Shown here: positions 8,464 to 16,210 of the stretch, in pieces
Numbering within the stretch: the stretch's first letter is position 1
Layout of the letters: each line of letters begins with the position of its first letter
NCBI GenBank assembly: GCA_002440625.1
Contig: DJUV01000334.1
Span: forward strand, 1 to 26,272
Direction: 5' to 3'
DNA: 26,272 nt
Source: Rhodobacteraceae bacterium UBA6273
GTDB taxonomy: Bacteria; Pseudomonadota; Alphaproteobacteria; Rhodobacterales; Rhodobacteraceae
The notes under the pieces: model-generated
What the model was told of the DNA's origin: nothing
Databases searched by the model: none
What the model saw: only the letters and a program-made list of their open reading frames with translations
Made by a program: the position numbers and the translations under genes

Positions 8464-9735
8464 TTACTGGGCCGCCCAATATTCCTTGGTCTTGGCTGCC
8501 ATCGTCTCGACGAATTGCTCCGGCGTAGTCTGGCCAAGGAACATGTTGTTGTATTCCGGGTTCAGGATGGTCGAGGTGAACTCTGGGTAGGCAACACCCA
8601 GACCACCGCCGAAGGCCGAAAGTGCCGTCGCCTGTTCAGCCGAGGTATAGGCATCGGCCAGCGCTGCAGGCCAGGCGACGCCCTTGCGGGTGACGCCGAC
8701 GCCCGACGCCTCGACAAGGATCTTCTGCGCCTCTTCGCTGCCGACATACTTCACGAAATCGGCGGCCTCCTGGGCATTCTTCGAATCCTTCAGGACCATC
8801 ATTGACAGAAGGCCGACCTCGATGTCGGTGCTCTGGCCGGCGCCGTCCTTGACGGCGGGGAAGTTGAACGCGCCCCAGGGGAAGTCTGCACCCGCGCTTT
8901 CCGTCAACTCGGTCGGCAGCCAGGAGCCGACGAGTTCGCCCATCGTGTCGCCAAGCGCGATGGTCTGCTGACCGGCCGGATACTGGAAGCCGCGCGCGTC
9001 TTCGGCGATGCAGCCCTGATCCCAGAGGCCGCGGGTGGCCTTGGCCGCGGCAAGGACCGCAGGGCTTTTCCAGCCGTCACCGGACTTGTCCTCGAACACC
9101 TTCACAAGTGCTCCGGCACCGCTTTCGCGCGCCAGATAATGCGAGAAATACAGCACGTTGTAGAAGGCGACGTTGCCCTCGATCACCAAGGCACTCTTGC
9201 CCGCTGCCTTGACGGTGCCGCACAGCGCCAGAAGATCGTCGAAGGTCGCCGGAACCGTGCCGCCGACCTCGGCGAGCATGTCCTTGTTGTACCAGAAGTT
9301 CACCGTGTTGTAGACGTAAGGAACCTGGGTGATCTTGCCTTCGGTGTTGAAAAGCTCAAGCGTGCCGGGCAGGAAAGCGTCGCGCGTGGCCTGATCGAAG
9401 TCAGCCGAGAGATCGTGGCCGAGCCCCTCTTTCTGCAACCCGCCCGCCAGCTGGTCGGCGTCCTGATCCATGAAATCGACCGGCGTTCCGGCCTGTAGCG
9501 CGGCGCGCAGCTTGGTCTGGTTCTGACGGCCGTTCCAGACCACCTTGAAGGTCGTGTCCGGGTGCGCGGCGGTGTAGGCGTCCATGACCTGACGCAGCGC
9601 GGCAGCCTGGGGTTCCGGCTCGTTCCACATCGACCAGAACACAAGTTCCGCCGCCGTTGCGGCGCCGGTGGCCCCGGCTAGGCCGAGAGAGAAAACGGCA
9701 GCAACGATGGCTTGCCGCGAAGTATTTGACAGCAT
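8464..9735 (-). CDS. Periplasmic sugar-binding protein of ABC transporter (SBP_bac_1 type)
   Basis: A 423-residue extracellular solute-binding protein and first gene of the operon. The start is ATG 9735, preceded by GGAGGAG with six bases of spacing; the open frame extends 29 codons upstream but lacks a comparable ribosome-binding site. Residues 1-29 form a Sec signal peptide: the basic stretch NTSRQ, then a hydrophobic core VAAVFSLGLAGATGA ending TAA before ELVFWSMW. The mature part is typical of sugar-binding proteins (LVFWSMWNEPEP, YNTVNFWYNKDML, GDTMGELVGSWLP, EAADFVKYVGSEEAQKIL). It delivers the substrate to the two permeases. The family is clear; the ligand is inferred to be an amino-sugar glycoside from the catabolic genes downstream. 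Confidence 0.94.
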   Translation of the reverse strand: MLSNTSRQAIVAAVFSLGLAGATGAATAAELVFWSMWNEPEPQAAALRQVMDAYTAAHPDTTFKVVWNGRQNQTKLRAALQAGTPVDFMDQDADQLAGGLQKEGLGHDLSADFDQATRDAFLPGTLELFNTEGKITQVPYVYNTVNFWYNKDMLAEVGGTVPATFDDLLALCGTVKAAGKSALVIEGNVAFYNVLYFSHYLARESGAGALVKVFEDKSGDGWKSPAVLAAAKATRGLWDQGCIAEDARGFQYPAGQQTIALGDTMGELVGSWLPTELTESAGADFPWGAFNFPAVKDGAGQSTDIEVGLLSMMVLKDSKNAQEAADFVKYVGSEEAQKILVEASGVGVTRKGVAWPAALADAYTSAEQATALSAFGGGLGVAYPEFTSTILNPEYNNMFLGQTTPEQFVETMAAKTKEYWAAQ

Positions 9736-9814
9736 CTGGTTCTCCTCCACTCGCAGCTTTTTTTCAGGCACCTGCCCTGCCGCGATGATCCCTGATAGAG
9801 GGAACTGGAAATAT

Positions 9815-9842
9815 TGCAACATAATTTTGTAATAAAGTTTCA
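9815..9842 (-). promoter_or_regulatory. Candidate RpiR/HexR-like operator(s) upstream of the sugar operon
   Basis: TGTAATAAAGTTTCA (9828-9842) is an imperfect palindrome of form TGxAA-N5-TTxCA. It closely resembles known HexR (RpiR-family) operators, whose form is about TGTAATTAAATTACA. A weaker overlapping copy, TGCAACATAATTTTG, occupies 9815-9829 with a 13-bp offset. Both lie in an AT-rich pocket about 80-105 bp upstream of the binding-protein ATG. They are the natural target for the operon's regulator, which has an RpiR-type DNA-binding domain. The assignment is by resemblance and position only. Confidence 0.45.
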
Positions 9843-9976
9843 GATTCTGAGGACCAGGAGTCTGAAAGGCCTGCGCGGGGCCCCTGAAGCCGTTCTTTTG
9901 CAGGTTTCTGGGGTGGGGCAGCTCTTGCTTTTCACACAGAAGTGTCCCGTGGGGATTCTGGGTTCCGTCCGTCGAC

Positions 9977-10022
9977 TTCCACCCAGGACTGACTTGGGTT
10001 TTCCACCCGGAACTGACCCACC
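9977..10022. repeat. Tandem terminal repeats of the IS21-family remnant
   Basis: Two 22-bp copies starting TTCCACCC(A/G)G(G/A)ACTGAC at 9977 and 10001, in direct orientation. IS21-type transposases bind such arrays at element ends. Their position just outside the istB remnant supports the IS21 call. Confidence 0.65.
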
Positions 10023-10041
10023 TTTCCGTTATGTTCGGGGG

Positions 10042-10230
10042 TCAGGTTTGGGTGAAGGCGTGATTGGCCTCCTTCCGGTTCCGGGCCGCGACGGCAGAGC
10101 TTGTCTTGAAGCGGAAGCTGTCGGTCCCGGTCTCGAAGATGTGGCATCGGTGGGTGAGGCGATCAAGGAGCGCGGTGGTCGTCGTGGCGTCTCCGAAGAC
10201 CGTGGCCCAGTCGCTAAAGCTGGCTCCTGC
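10042..10230 (-). pseudogene. istB: IstB (IS21 helper ATPase) C-terminal fragment
   Basis: About 63 codons match the C-terminal end of Ist[40 protein letters not shown]. Intact family members have [28 protein letters not shown] at this place. The Walker motifs and the rest of the AAA+ domain are missing and the sequence becomes unrelated near 10235. It resembles, but clearly differs from, the istB end at 22864-23085, so the two come from different IS21-type elements. Non-functional. Confidence 0.75.
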
Positions 10231-10311
10231 CAATCCCTCGCCGACAACGAAGCGGTGTTACCGACCGTTTTTTCGCAAAGCATTTTCCCGAATTTTTGGG
10301 GGGCCGCGCCC

Positions 10312-10330
10312 GGCTCTGATGCACAAATCG
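10312..10330. repeat. Candidate terminal inverted repeat of IS5-family remnant
   Basis: GGCTCTGATGCACAAATCG resembles the GGCTTTGTTGCACAAAT-type ends of many IS5-family elements. It sits about 35 bp beyond the stop of the IS5-type transposase fragment, the expected place for an element end. No matching second end was found. Confidence 0.5.
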
Positions 10331-10365
10331 CATAAGTGTGGGGATTTCCGCTTCCCCGGACCGTC

Positions 10366-10608
10366 TCATTCAACGGCTTCAGTGACGGGTATCCGAGGGC
10401 GGTGTAGCCATTCAGGACGGCAACACGGATCCGGAACTCTACGACCTGACGGACGAAGTCTCTGGCGGTCAGGCGTTGGCCCAACGCTTGACGCAGTGCA
10501 TCCTGATTTCTGCGCGGTCTCGGCGGTGGTAGCCGCTCCATCGTCGCCAGATGGTCCGACCGAGGCGCCGTGAGGCGCAATCCCTCGTTCCTGGCCATCG
10601 CTCCGGCA
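10366..10608 (-). pseudogene. IS5-family transposase, frameshifted C-terminal fragment
   Basis: Pieces of a typical IS5-family DDE transposase C-terminus are spread over three frames. They are GAMARNEGLR, then RRLGRTIWRRWSGYHRR with AEIRMHCVK (the YREK-type segment near the catalytic Glu), then GQRLTARDFVRQVVEFRIRVAVLNGYTALG, then IPVTEAVE before the stop. The order is collinear with intact IS5-type proteins, so at least three frameshifts separate them. The N-terminal two-thirds, including the first two catalytic aspartates, is absent. Decayed element. Confidence 0.75.
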
Positions 10609-10735
10609 GTGGCAGCGCGGCATTCGCGGCTGAGCACGGGTGAAGTTCCCGCAGGCACCTCGTGGCGGTTCGTTGCCTCCGGGCCGCCACCAGATCGACG
10701 CGCGAGCATTTTCACAGCACGAAGGACGACCGGTC

Positions 10736-11230
10736 ATGCGACCCATCTTCATCGATTTCGAGGCATCCAGCCTCGCCCCCGATTCCTGGCCGATCGAGAT
10801 CGGCCTCGCCTGTCTCGAAGCGCTGGAGGTCCACTTGGCCTCGCGCCTTATCCGCCCAGATCCCGGCTGGTCCCCCGACACATGGTCGCTCGCCAGCACC
10901 GCCGTCCACGGAATCCCCCGCACTGCGCTCGACGTTGCCAAACACGCCGCAAACGTCGCGCGTTGGGCCATCGCCATGATCAGGCATCGCACCCCGGTCT
11001 CGGACGCACCCGCATTCGACCAGCGATGGCTCGGCTGCCTGCTCGCCACGGAACCTTCGCTCGCGCGCCCGGTCATCGTGGACTTCGACGCAGCAGCGGC
11101 GCGACGCTTCAGGCGTCCCGCACTCGTCCGGGTCTACGAACGCCTCGACCATCTCCCGACCCCGCACCGCGCGGAGGCCGATGCGAGAAGGCTCGCCCAC
11201 GCCTGGCTGGCGGGAAGCAGGAGCGTCTAA
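10736..11230 (+). CDS. Small DEDDh 3'-5' exonuclease, DnaQ-like
   Basis: A 164-residue protein with the three exonuclease motifs of the DnaQ/RNase T superfamily. ExoI is IFIDFEASSL (Asp7, Glu9), ExoII is in DAPAFDQRWL, and ExoIII is HRAEADARRLAHAW, with His and Asp in the DEDDh spacing. AAGGA lies about ten bases before the ATG. There are no other domains, so it is a stand-alone nuclease acting on single-stranded DNA or RNA ends, not a polymerase subunit. It faces the same way as the nuclease/helicase genes downstream, but 295 bp separate it from them, so operon membership is uncertain. IS debris lies directly upstream, placing it at the edge of an accessory region. Confidence 0.78.
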   Translation: MRPIFIDFEASSLAPDSWPIEIGLACLEALEVHLASRLIRPDPGWSPDTWSLASTAVHGIPRTALDVAKHAANVARWAIAMIRHRTPVSDAPAFDQRWLGCLLATEPSLARPVIVDFDAAAARRFRRPALVRVYERLDHLPTPHRAEADARRLAHAWLAGSRSV

Positions 11231-11465
11231 GACGAATGCTGTGCCGTTGGATCCCACAGGCTGTAGCGGGACAAACCTGCTACGCGCTACGCATGTATTA
11301 TGGGACCAGCGCCCTCAGCCGAGATCGGCGGACTGGGCGGAAGCCGCCTGCCGGCGGCGCGGCATGGCAACCGCAGCAATCCTGCGGGACCGGTCACGCG
11401 TGCAGACTACAGCGGCGGAACAGCAAGCGCGAAAAGTTGCGCCCGAATCTCAACCAAATGGAGAC

Positions 11466-11494
11466 TTGCCGGATGTTCAGAGCCATCCCATAGT
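11466..11494 (+). promoter_or_regulatory. Possible promoter for the nuclease-helicase operon
   Basis: TTGCCG (11466-11471) and CATAGT (11489-11494) are separated by 17 bp and lie about 30 bp before the proposed TTG start of the metallophosphoesterase gene. The -35 match is fair and the -10 match is weak. No other sigma70-like pair in the 295-bp gap looked better by eye. Confidence 0.25.
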
Positions 11495-11525
11495 CACTGA
11501 AACTGACACTATTCGGGCAAGTTAT

Positions 11526-12788
11526 TTGGGCTTTCGTTTTATCCATACCGCCGATCTTCATCTTGATGCTCCGTTGAAGGCCATTGCCCTGCGTGATCCT
11601 GATCTGGCGCATCAGGTCGGCGTAGCGTCGCGCACCGCCCTTTCCCGTATCGTTGACCTTTGCATGGAAGAGGCTGTGGCATTTTTGCTGATCGCGGGCG
11701 ATCTTTGGGATGGCGCATATAGTTCGACCAAGACACCCCGTTTCCTGAAGCAGGAATTGATGCGATTGCAGGGGGCCGGAATCCGCTGCTTTATCGTTCG
11801 GGGCAACCATGATGCCCTTGCGCGCCAGACCGGCGAGTTGGAACTGCCAGAAAACACCTATCTGTTCGGCGGCCGGCCTTCGACGGTGGACCTGGACATA
11901 GACGGCCAGCATATTGCCATTCATGGGCTGAGTTTCCGCGACCCCCATGCCCCGGAAAGTCTTTTGCCGCGCTATCCTGCACCAAAGCCCGGAGCGTTCA
12001 ACCTCGGCATGATGCATACCAGCCTGAATGGTAGCCCCGGCCATGACAATTATGCACCTTGCAGCCCCGCCGAACTGCGGGCCCATGGTTACGACTATTG
12101 GGCGCTCGGCCATATCCATCGCCGCGCCGAACATCTCGGGCGCGCCACGATCGTCATGCCCGGCATTCCTCAGGGCCGTGACATCGGCGAGGCAGGGCCG
12201 ACTTCGGTTACGCTGGTTTCCGTGGCAGACGACAACAGGGTCACGCTGGAGCAGCGCGCGGTGGCCTGTCTGCGGTTCGAGTGTATCCCTATGGATTGCG
12301 CAGGGGTGACCGAATGGGCGGACCTGCTGTCGTCCCTCGAACGGGCGATCCGCGAGGCCGGGCAGGCAGAGCGCAGCGAGGATCATCTTGTGATCCGCCC
12401 TGTCCTGCATGGCTCCACACCGCTCGCCTGGCGGATTGCCCGGGACATCGACCGCCTGACGGAAGAAGCCCGCGTCTTTGCCACGATCGCGGGGCTCTGG
12501 ATCGACAAGCTGGAATTGCGGGTTGCCGAGGGGGGCGATGCAATCGCCGATGCGGGCACCCATCTGCCTGCCGAGCTTGTGCAAACGGTTCTGAAGGACC
12601 TTTCACACGATCCCGCGCTTGCAGCCTCGCTTCAGGCTGCGGCACAGGAACTGCTACGGGATCTCCCTCCCGAACTGCGTGACATCCTGGGGCAGAACGA
12701 GGCCGAACTGGCGCAGCGTTGCCAGGAACTGCTGGCGCGAGGCGCACCCCTTGTGCTGGCTGGGCTGACCTTGGACGGGACTGCCTGA
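11526..12788 (+). CDS. SbcD/YhaO-like metallophosphoesterase DNA nuclease
   Basis: A 420-residue calcineurin-like phosphoesterase of the YhaO/SbcD exonuclease type. All metal-binding motifs are visible: FIHTADLHLD (Asp10, His12), IAGDLWDG, RGNHD, the histidine of GMMHTSL, and GHIHR. Homologues normally begin only a few residues before FIHTADLHLD, so TTG 11526 is preferred. In-frame ATG 11364 and GTG 11400 would add 54 or 42 residues that look non-conserved, and no strong ribosome-binding site decides between them. The stop overlaps the next ATG (TGATG), so it is co-translated with the SbcC/YhaN-like ATPase, its expected partner in a two-subunit nuclease complex working on DNA ends or hairpins. 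The C-terminal half (about 260-420) is the variable capping/partner-binding region. Confidence 0.88.
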   Translation: MGFRFIHTADLHLDAPLKAIALRDPDLAHQVGVASRTALSRIVDLCMEEAVAFLLIAGDLWDGAYSSTKTPRFLKQELMRLQGAGIRCFIVRGNHDALARQTGELELPENTYLFGGRPSTVDLDIDGQHIAIHGLSFRDPHAPESLLPRYPAPKPGAFNLGMMHTSLNGSPGHDNYAPCSPAELRAHGYDYWALGHIHRRAEHLGRATIVMPGIPQGRDIGEAGPTSVTLVSVADDNRVTLEQRAVACLRFECIPMDCAGVTEWADLLSSLERAIREAGQAERSEDHLVIRPVLHGSTPLAWRIARDIDRLTEEARVFATIAGLWIDKLELRVAEGGDAIADAGTHLPAELVQTVLKDLSHDPALAASLQAAAQELLRDLPPELRDILGQNEAELAQRCQELLARGAPLVLAGLTLDGTA

Positions 12789-15700
12789 TGCGGCTGGAGC
12801 GGCTGGATCTGACGCGGTATGGCCGCTTTACTGACCGCAGTCTTTCCTTTGCGCCGCCCGCTCCGGGCGCCCCGGATCTGCATATCGTCTACGGCGCCAA
12901 CGAGGCCGGGAAATCCACCCTGTTCTCGGCCTGGCTGGATCTGCTGTTCGGCATCCCTATGCGCACTCGGTATGATTTCCTTCATCCCGGCCCTACGATG
13001 CAGATCGGCGCAGGGCTGGCGCACGCTGGTGCCACGCTGGATGTAAAACGGTTGAAGCGCAACAGTGCCAGCCTCCTGGACCGGCACGATGCAGCACTGC
13101 CCGAGGTGGCTTTGCAGGGGGTTCTGGGCGGTCTGTCACGCGATGGCTATTCGGCGATGTTCTCGCTGGATGACGAGACACTGGAGAAGGGTGGCGATAG
13201 CATCCTCGCCAGCCGCGGCGATCTGGGTGAGATGCTGTTCTCGGCCAGCGCCGGCCTTTCCGGTCTTGCGCCACAGCTTGAATCCCTGCGCGCGAGTCTC
13301 GACGGGTTTCATCGCAGCGGCAAGCGCAGTGGCTGGCTCCATGATGCGAAAAAGCAGCTGGCGGATATCGACAGGCAACGCCGCGAGATGGAGGTGTCCG
13401 CCGGAACTCTGCAAAAGCTGATCCGCGAGGCCCATTCGGCGGAGCAGGTCTGGCGCGAGTCCCGTGGCCGCGAGGACGCGGCTCAGATCGCTCTCGACAG
13501 GTTGCAAGAACTTGCGGGAACACTGCCGTTGCTGGCGCAACTCTCCGGGCTGGAGGAGCGGCTCGCTCCTCTGCAACACCTGCCCGATGCCGCGCCAGAA
13601 GTGCAGGAGCAGTTCGCGCAGATCGAAAGCGACCGGCGGGATCTGACCAACCGGATCCGCGACCGCGCTTTGCGGCTTCAGGAGCTGGAAGAACAGCGGG
13701 CCGCTCTGGCCGCAGACCCCGACGCCCTGGCGCAGGCGGCGGCTGTCGAGGCGGCCGATGCGCTGCGGCCTGAACATGACACCGCAGTCAAGGATCTGCC
13801 GCGCCGCCGGGAAGAGGCCGAAGCGGCCAATGCCCGTGTGAAGGCGATTCTGACCCTGATCGGGCAGCAAGGCGCCGAGCCGCTGGATCTTTGTCTGCCC
13901 GGCGCGCGACTCTCTGTGTTGCGCGCGCATTTGTCGAAGCGATCCGGCCTCCAGGGCACCGCCACGACAACCGCCCAGGAAACCGGAAAGGCTGCTGCTC
14001 TGCTGGAGCGCGAGCGGGAAAGGCTGGGCGATCCCGGCCCCGCCGAGGATGAGGCCGCGCTGGCCGCCCTTCTCGCCCGACTGCGGGCCCAGGATCCGGC
14101 CGATGCGCTGGCCCGCGCTCTGCGTGACCGGGATCAGGCCCGTGGCCGGCTGGACAGTGCCATCGCCGCATTGGCCCCCTGGACCGGGGACGGCGACAGC
14201 CTTGCCGCGCTGACCATTTCTCCGTTTTGGCAGATCAAGGAATGGGAGACGGCGCAGGAGACGGCCCGCCAGCAGGAATTCGACGCCCGCCGCGACGCCG
14301 CCGCGCTGCGTGACGAAATGGGCCGCTTGCAATCTGATGTCGCCGGGCGCGGGGCGGCTCAGGCGGCAAGCGGCGTCACCCTGGCCGACGCCGCACGCGC
14401 CCGCAGCAGTCGTGAATCACTTTGGGCCGGGCATCTGGCCGACCTTTCCGCCACCAGCGCCCGGCGTTTCGAGCAGGCTTTACGCGAGGATGACCGCATT
14501 TCAGCATTGCTGGCCGAAACCATGGCCGAGGCGCGGCGGGGGGCTTTGGATCGGGCGGCGCAGGAAACCGCAACCGCCCGGCTTGAGGGTGCCGAGGCCA
14601 GGCTTGACGCGGCCCTGATAGCTCAGCGCACCATCCAGGGCGAAATCGAAGGCGCCAGTGCGGCCCTTGGTCTGCTCGGTGGCACGCTCCTTGATCTGAA
14701 AAACTGGCTTGACCTGCGGATCGTGGCGCTGACTGAGCGCACAGAGTTGCGCGATGCTGAAACCGCAGTCACTCGTTGCAAGGAGGCGCAGGAGGCTGCA
14801 ATCCGCGCGCTTGGCGCGGCACTTCGCAAGCCTGCCGCCGATCCCCCCGAAATGTTCGAGATCCTGCTGGCCAGCGCAATCGCAAGGATCGACGCTTCAG
14901 AGCGCCGCCGCGAGGCACGGCAACGGCTGGTGACGCTGGCATCCGACCTGCGTGAACGCAGGCAGGCACAGGCAGATGCGGATGCGGCCCTCGAAGCATG
15001 GCGGCAAGACTGGAAAGCGGCCAGTCGCGACAGCATCCTTGCCGGATATGCCGATGATGATCCGGGCCTTGGCGCTGTCCTCGACCTTCTCGACCGATTG
15101 GGCACCGAATATCAGACCGCCACCGCGCTGAACGACCGCATCGTCAAGATGGAGGCAAATCGGGACCGCTTTGCCAAAGCAAAAGCCGCCGTTCTGACGG
15201 CGCTGAATCTGGACGAGGGTGTTTCCTGGGCAGACATGCTTGCCCGCCTGCGCCACGCGCAGGACGCTTCCCGCGACCATGAAACCCTTGCCGGGCACAT
15301 CGCGAAGGAACAGCAACACGAGGCGGAGGATCGCCGCGCGCTGACGGCCGGCAATGCCGTTTCCGAAGAGATTGGCGTCATGCTTTGCTGGTCCGAGGCC
15401 GATGGCGGCCTGGCCGATCATGTAAAGCGCTGCAGCGAAGCCGCGGCGCTTCGCCAGAACATCGAAGCCCTTCGCGATGATCTGCGCGACCGCCCCGCCC
15501 CGGCGGAGGGCGAGGATACCGGGGCCGTTCGCCAGCAAATTGCCGATCTGAAGGCGGATCTGCAAATCCTCCGCAACGACACCGAAACGCGCCTTGCTGC
15601 CCATCTGGAGGCAAAGCGCCGGATCGAGGCCGTCGGTGGGGATGATGCGCTGGCCCGTATCGCAGCCATGCGCGAAAATCTGCTGCTGGAGATCCGCGAG

Positions 15701-16210
15701 CGGGCCGAGGCGCATCTGGCCGGTCGTTTTGGCCTGATCGCCTTCGAGGCCGGTTTGCGGCGCTACCGCGATCAGCATCGCAGCGCCATGCTCACACGCG
15801 CGTCTGAGGCATTCAGCCGCCTCAGCCAGGGCGCCTATTCCGGCCTCGCAGCGCAACCGGACGGGGGGCAGGAAGTTCTGGTTGCCCTCTCTGCCGGAGG
15901 TGGCGCGAAACTCGCCATCGATCTGTCAAAGGGCACAAGGTTCCAGCTTTATCTCGCACTACGCATCGCGGGCTATCACGAGCTGGCCCAAAGCCGCCCG
16001 ACGGTGCCCTTCATCGCGGATGACATCATGGAAACCTTCGACGACGAGCGTTCGGCTGCGGCCTTCGCCCTGCTGGCCGAGATGTCGCAAGTAGGTCAGG
16101 TGATCTACCTGACTCATCATCGTCATCTTTGCAACATCGCCAGATCCGTTTGCCCGGACGCGAATACTATAGATCTGCAATCCCTTGAGAGAGCCAATTA
16201 TGCCGGATGA
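12788..16210 (+). CDS. SbcC/YhaN-like AAA ATPase with long coiled coil
   Basis: A 1140-residue SMC/Rad50-like ATPase, partner of the upstream nuclease. The N-terminus MRLERLDLTRYGRFTDRSLSF leads into Walker A GANEAGKST at residues 36-44. About 200-1000 is rich in Glu, Arg, Ala and Gln with heptad-like leucines, as in a long coiled coil. The C-terminal head has a signature LSKGTRFQLYLALRIAGY near 1044, Walker B VPFIADDIMETFDDER near 1075 and an H-loop YLTHHRH near 1106. I see no CxxC in the coiled coil, so the zinc hook of classical SbcC/Rad50 is absent, as in YhaN. The complex probably handles DNA ends, tethering them and feeding the nuclease. The start overlaps the nuclease stop, and the last 11 nt overlap the helicase gene. 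Confidence 0.9.
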   Translation: MRLERLDLTRYGRFTDRSLSFAPPAPGAPDLHIVYGANEAGKSTLFSAWLDLLFGIPMRTRYDFLHPGPTMQIGAGLAHAGATLDVKRLKRNSASLLDRHDAALPEVALQGVLGGLSRDGYSAMFSLDDETLEKGGDSILASRGDLGEMLFSASAGLSGLAPQLESLRASLDGFHRSGKRSGWLHDAKKQLADIDRQRREMEVSAGTLQKLIREAHSAEQVWRESRGREDAAQIALDRLQELAGTLPLLAQLSGLEERLAPLQHLPDAAPEVQEQFAQIESDRRDLTNRIRDRALRLQELEEQRAALAADPDALAQAAAVEAADALRPEHDTAVKDLPRRREEAEAANARVKAILTLIGQQGAEPLDLCLPGARLSVLRAHLSKRSGLQGTATTTAQETGKAAALLERERERLGDPGPAEDEAALAALLARLRAQDPADALARALRDRDQARGRLDSAIAALAPWTGDGDSLAALTISPFWQIKEWETAQETARQQEFDARRDAAALRDEMGRLQSDVAGRGAAQAASGVTLADAARARSSRESLWAGHLADLSATSARRFEQALREDDRISALLAETMAEARRGALDRAAQETATARLEGAEARLDAALIAQRTIQGEIEGASAALGLLGGTLLDLKNWLDLRIVALTERTELRDAETAVTRCKEAQEAAIRALGAALRKPAADPPEMFEILLASAIARIDASERRREARQRLVTLASDLRERRQAQADADAALEAWRQDWKAASRDSILAGYADDDPGLGAVLDLLDRLGTEYQTATALNDRIVKMEANRDRFAKAKAAVLTALNLDEGVSWADMLARLRHAQDASRDHETLAGHIAKEQQHEAEDRRALTAGNAVSEEIGVMLCWSEADGGLADHVKRCSEAAALRQNIEALRDDLRDRPAPAEGEDTGAVRQQIADLKADLQILRNDTETRLAAHLEAKRRIEAVGGDDALARIAAMRENLLLEIRERAEAHLAGRFGLIAFEAGLRRYRDQHRSAMLTRASEAFSRLSQGAYSGLAAQPDGGQEVLVALSAGGGAKLAIDLSKGTRFQLYLALRIAGYHELAQSRPTVPFIADDIMETFDDERSAAAFALLAEMSQVGQVIYLTHHRHLCNIARSVCPDANTIDLQSLERANYAG

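Larger units (their letters stand above)
9943..10235 (-). mobile_element. Remnant 3' end of an IS21-family insertion sequence
   Basis: This fragment holds the last part of an istB gene plus the terminal repeat region of an IS21-type element. Two related 22-bp direct repeats (9977-9998 and 10001-10022, both beginning TTCCACCC) are spaced 24 bp apart, as in the multiple terminal repeats of IS21 elements. The outer tip may be the TGTCCCG at 9943. The rest of the element (istA and most of istB) is gone, cut near 10235. It cannot move by itself. Confidence 0.65.

Noticed and set aside
9736..9822. A longer start for the sugar-binding protein
   Set aside because: It would put 29 residues ahead of a good signal peptide and cover the operator region; ATG 9735 has GGAGGAG at ideal spacing.
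13136..14332. 398-codon minus-strand open frame inside the ATPase gene
   Set aside because: Antisense to the coiled-coil region; no start signal or domain.
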